A stretch of DNA of 25,202 bases from a virus. The position numbers and the translations under genes were made by a program. The stretch lies in the IMG/VR virus record IMGVR_UViG_3300030103_000485, positions 1-25,202 of that record. One strand, given 5' to 3'. The notes below the pieces were generated by a model, which did not search any database, was not told where the DNA came from, and saw only the letters and a program-made list of their open reading frames with translations. Shown one piece after another: positions 24,165-25,202 of this stretch; the stretch's first letter is position 1; every line of letters starts with the position of its first letter.

Positions 24165-24173
24165 TGTAGTCAA
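24146..24173 (-). promoter_or_regulatory. Predicted leftward early promoter
   Basis: Read on the - strand, TTGACT (24168-24173) and TAGAGT (24146-24151) are 16 bases apart and match the sigma70 -35 and -10 boxes at five and four positions. It would drive the 46-residue gene and the small-gene operon beyond. The inverted repeats overlap the -10. Confidence 0.4.
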
Positions 24174-24192
24174 AGCATAAAATGCATCTATA

Positions 24193-24240
24193 TAAGGTTT
24201 TTTTTGGGTTGAAGAAAAATTTTTTATTTTTTTTGAAAAA
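24193..24240. other. AT-rich poly-T/poly-A tract
   Basis: About 48 bases, nearly all A or T, with runs of up to eight T (around 24197-24204 and 24226-24233) and AAAAATTTTTT. The tract could be a bent or easily melted element next to the iteron-like array, or a T-rich terminator for rightward readthrough. No GC stem precedes it. Confidence 0.5.
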
Positions 24241-24242
24241 GG

Positions 24243-24317
24243 CGTTACAAACGTTACAAACGTTACAAACGTTATCCAGTAAGGGCTGTAGCTGTAACAC
24301 TTCTGTAACGTTGTAAC
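24243..24317. repeat. GTTACA/TGTAAC iteron-like array
   Basis: Three perfect tandem 9-bp units CGTTACAAA at 24243-24251, 24252-24260 and 24261-24269, and a partial CGTTATCC at 24270-24277. Three inverted copies TGTAAC follow at 24293-24298, 24304-24309 and 24312-24317. AACGTT palindromes recur at 24250, 24259, 24268 and 24307. It lies next to an AT-rich tract and immediately before the terminase gene. The layout suits a replication origin, a terminase cleavage (pac) site or a regulator-binding site. Confidence 0.75.
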
Positions 24318-24341
24318 ACTTTTCAACTCGTATTGCCCCAC

Positions 24342-24932
24342 ATGAGAAGGTTTTTGACATTGAAAAAGACTGAACCCACAGAAAACACTATAGGCAAAGG
24401 TGGTAGACCGGCTGGTCTTACCAACCGACAAAGAGAGTTTGCCAAGTATTATATTGATGGTAGATACAGCAATGCGGAATGTGCAAGAAAGGCAGGCTAT
24501 GCTGCCGACAGCGCGAGAAACCATGCGGCTAAACTTCTTGACGGTAAATCTTTCCCAGAAGTGCCAGAACTTATCAAAGAACTTCGCGAGGAACGAGAGC
24601 GAAAGTATGGAGTGACATTGGTCAACCAACTTAAACGCTTTGATGAATTGTCCCACGCTGCTGAAGAGGCTGGGCATTTTTCTGCCGCCATCAACGCTGA
24701 AAAAATACGTTCTAGTCTGGGTGGTCTGACCATTGACAGGCGAGAGCAAAACCATGTGCATCAACTTGACAGCATGTCGAGAGAAGACATCGTTGCTAGA
24801 CTTGCTGCCATACGAAAGCAATATCCAAACGCTTTCCCCGAACCGGAGATGAAGAGGGTTGAAGATGCCAAGAACAGAACGATCACTGTGGACATCATTG
24901 AAGCAGAACCTGCCGAAAAGGACGCACTTTGA
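24342..24932 (+). CDS. terS: Terminase small subunit
   Basis: About 190-196 residues. The segment LTNRQREFAKYYIDGRYSNAECARKAGYA then SARNHAAKLL is the helix-turn-helix of the terminase small subunit (Terminase_2 type), which binds the packaging site. A charged coiled region (ELIKELREERERKYGV) follows for oligomerisation. The C-terminus is acidic (DIIEAEPAEKDAL) and likely contacts the large subunit. The ATG at 24342 has no ribosome site, while AGAAGG at 24345-24350 lies 9 bases before TTG 24360 and 3 before TTG 24354, so the true start may be a TTG. It is preceded by the iteron-like array and overlapped by the next gene. Confidence 0.88.
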   Translation: MRRFLTLKKTEPTENTIGKGGRPAGLTNRQREFAKYYIDGRYSNAECARKAGYAADSARNHAAKLLDGKSFPEVPELIKELREERERKYGVTLVNQLKRFDELSHAAEEAGHFSAAINAEKIRSSLGGLTIDRREQNHVHQLDSMSREDIVARLAAIRKQYPNAFPEPEMKRVEDAKNRTITVDIIEAEPAEKDAL

Positions 24933-25202
24933 GCGAATTGAAAACCGATCCGGCGAGGGCATGCCTGACGTATATTTGTGCATGGACGGTGTGCCGGTAT
25001 GGGTGGAATTAAAAATAGTTAAAAATGGCAGGGTCAATCCGTCAAAATCCCAGATAGCGTGGCATTCCTCGCATTCCAGATGCAAAGGCGTGAGTTTTTT
25101 CTTGGCCCATGATCCGGTGACCGGCGGTGTATATTTGTTTGACGGTGCATCTGCGGTTGATTTACTTGGTTCAAAGATAGGCGACCTGCGACCTGCGATC
25201 CG
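24865..25202 (+). CDS. PD-(D/E)xK nuclease, VRR-NUC-like, runs off the window
   Basis: Incomplete at the right edge: 112 complete codons are present with no stop. The ATG at 24865 has AGAGGG (24853-24858) 6 bases ahead and lies inside the terminase gene (68-base overlap in another frame). The protein shows RIENRSGEGMPDVYLCMDG then VWVELKIVKNG: P34-D35, E48-x-K50, the catalytic signature of PD-(D/E)xK nucleases in a VRR-NUC-like order, then SFFLAHDPVTGGVYLF. Its place next to the terminase suggests processing of branched DNA before packaging. Confidence 0.8.
   Translation, partial: MPRTERSLWTSLKQNLPKRTHFERIENRSGEGMPDVYLCMDGVPVWVELKIVKNGRVNPSKSQIAWHSSHSRCKGVSFFLAHDPVTGGVYLFDGASAVDLLGSKIGDLRPAI

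Noticed and set aside
24386-24394. CACTATAGG, like the core of a T7 promoter
   Set aside because: The upstream half does not match, it lies inside the terS coding region, and no phage RNA polymerase gene is in the window.
24012-25085. 357-residue leftward ORF antisense to terS
   Set aside because: It runs across terS and the divergent control region, has low-complexity repeats copied from the iteron array, and shows no domain. terS and the 46-residue gene explain the DNA better.

Overview
The window looks like part of a tailed double-stranded DNA bacteriophage genome (Caudoviricetes), probably a lytic, short-tailed phage. This rests on dense packing (nearly every gene starts inside or within a few bases of the previous stop), a virion/lysis block on the + strand, a replication block plus a run of tiny genes on the - strand, and a terminase small subunit at the right end. 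The structural proteins remind me of uncultured marine podoviruses, but the host and marine origin are inferences. There is no integrase, repressor of known type, phage RNA polymerase, tRNA, rRNA, insertion sequence or CRISPR array in the window.

Layout. (1) 14-9554, + strand: virion module: a large tail/DNA-stabilisation-type protein, a short structural protein, three Gly-, Gln- or Lys-rich virion proteins and a 1380-residue internal protein. (2) 9551-10606, + strand: a GH24 (T4-type) lysozyme with the intact Glu-Asp-Thr triad, a single-membrane-anchor protein and a small Cys protein. (3) 10607-10905, + strand: an orphan zinc-ribbon ORF with its own sigma70-like promoter. (4) 10871-18182, - strand: replication module: family A DNA polymerase, a DUF6378-like protein, a UvrD-like SF1 helicase, an archaeo-eukaryotic-type primase, an SSB-like protein, a coiled-coil protein and a ribbon-helix-helix protein. 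(5) 18257-18811, + strand: a lone PD-(D/E)xK-like nuclease, divergent from the ribbon-helix-helix gene and overlapping the end of a SNF2-type helicase (18627-20072, - strand). (6) 20084-24085, - strand: fifteen small translationally coupled genes, the likely early region. (7) 24086-24341: divergent control region with an operator-like nested inverted repeat, an AT-rich tract and a GTTACA/TGTAAC iteron-like array. (8) 24342-end, + strand: terminase small subunit and a PD-(D/E)xK (VRR-NUC-like) nuclease that runs off the window.

The replication genes suggest a replisome with no DnaG/DnaB pair: an AEP-type primase, SF1 and SNF2 helicases, a PolA-type polymerase with Leu at the position equivalent to E. 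coli F762, and an SSB-like protein. The primase and the SSB-like protein end in the same kind of acidic -VPF tip. Early and replication genes are read leftward from around 24.1 kb. Packaging genes are read rightward from the same region. The + strand virion genes at the left edge presumably follow the terminase large subunit, portal and capsid genes, which lie outside the window.
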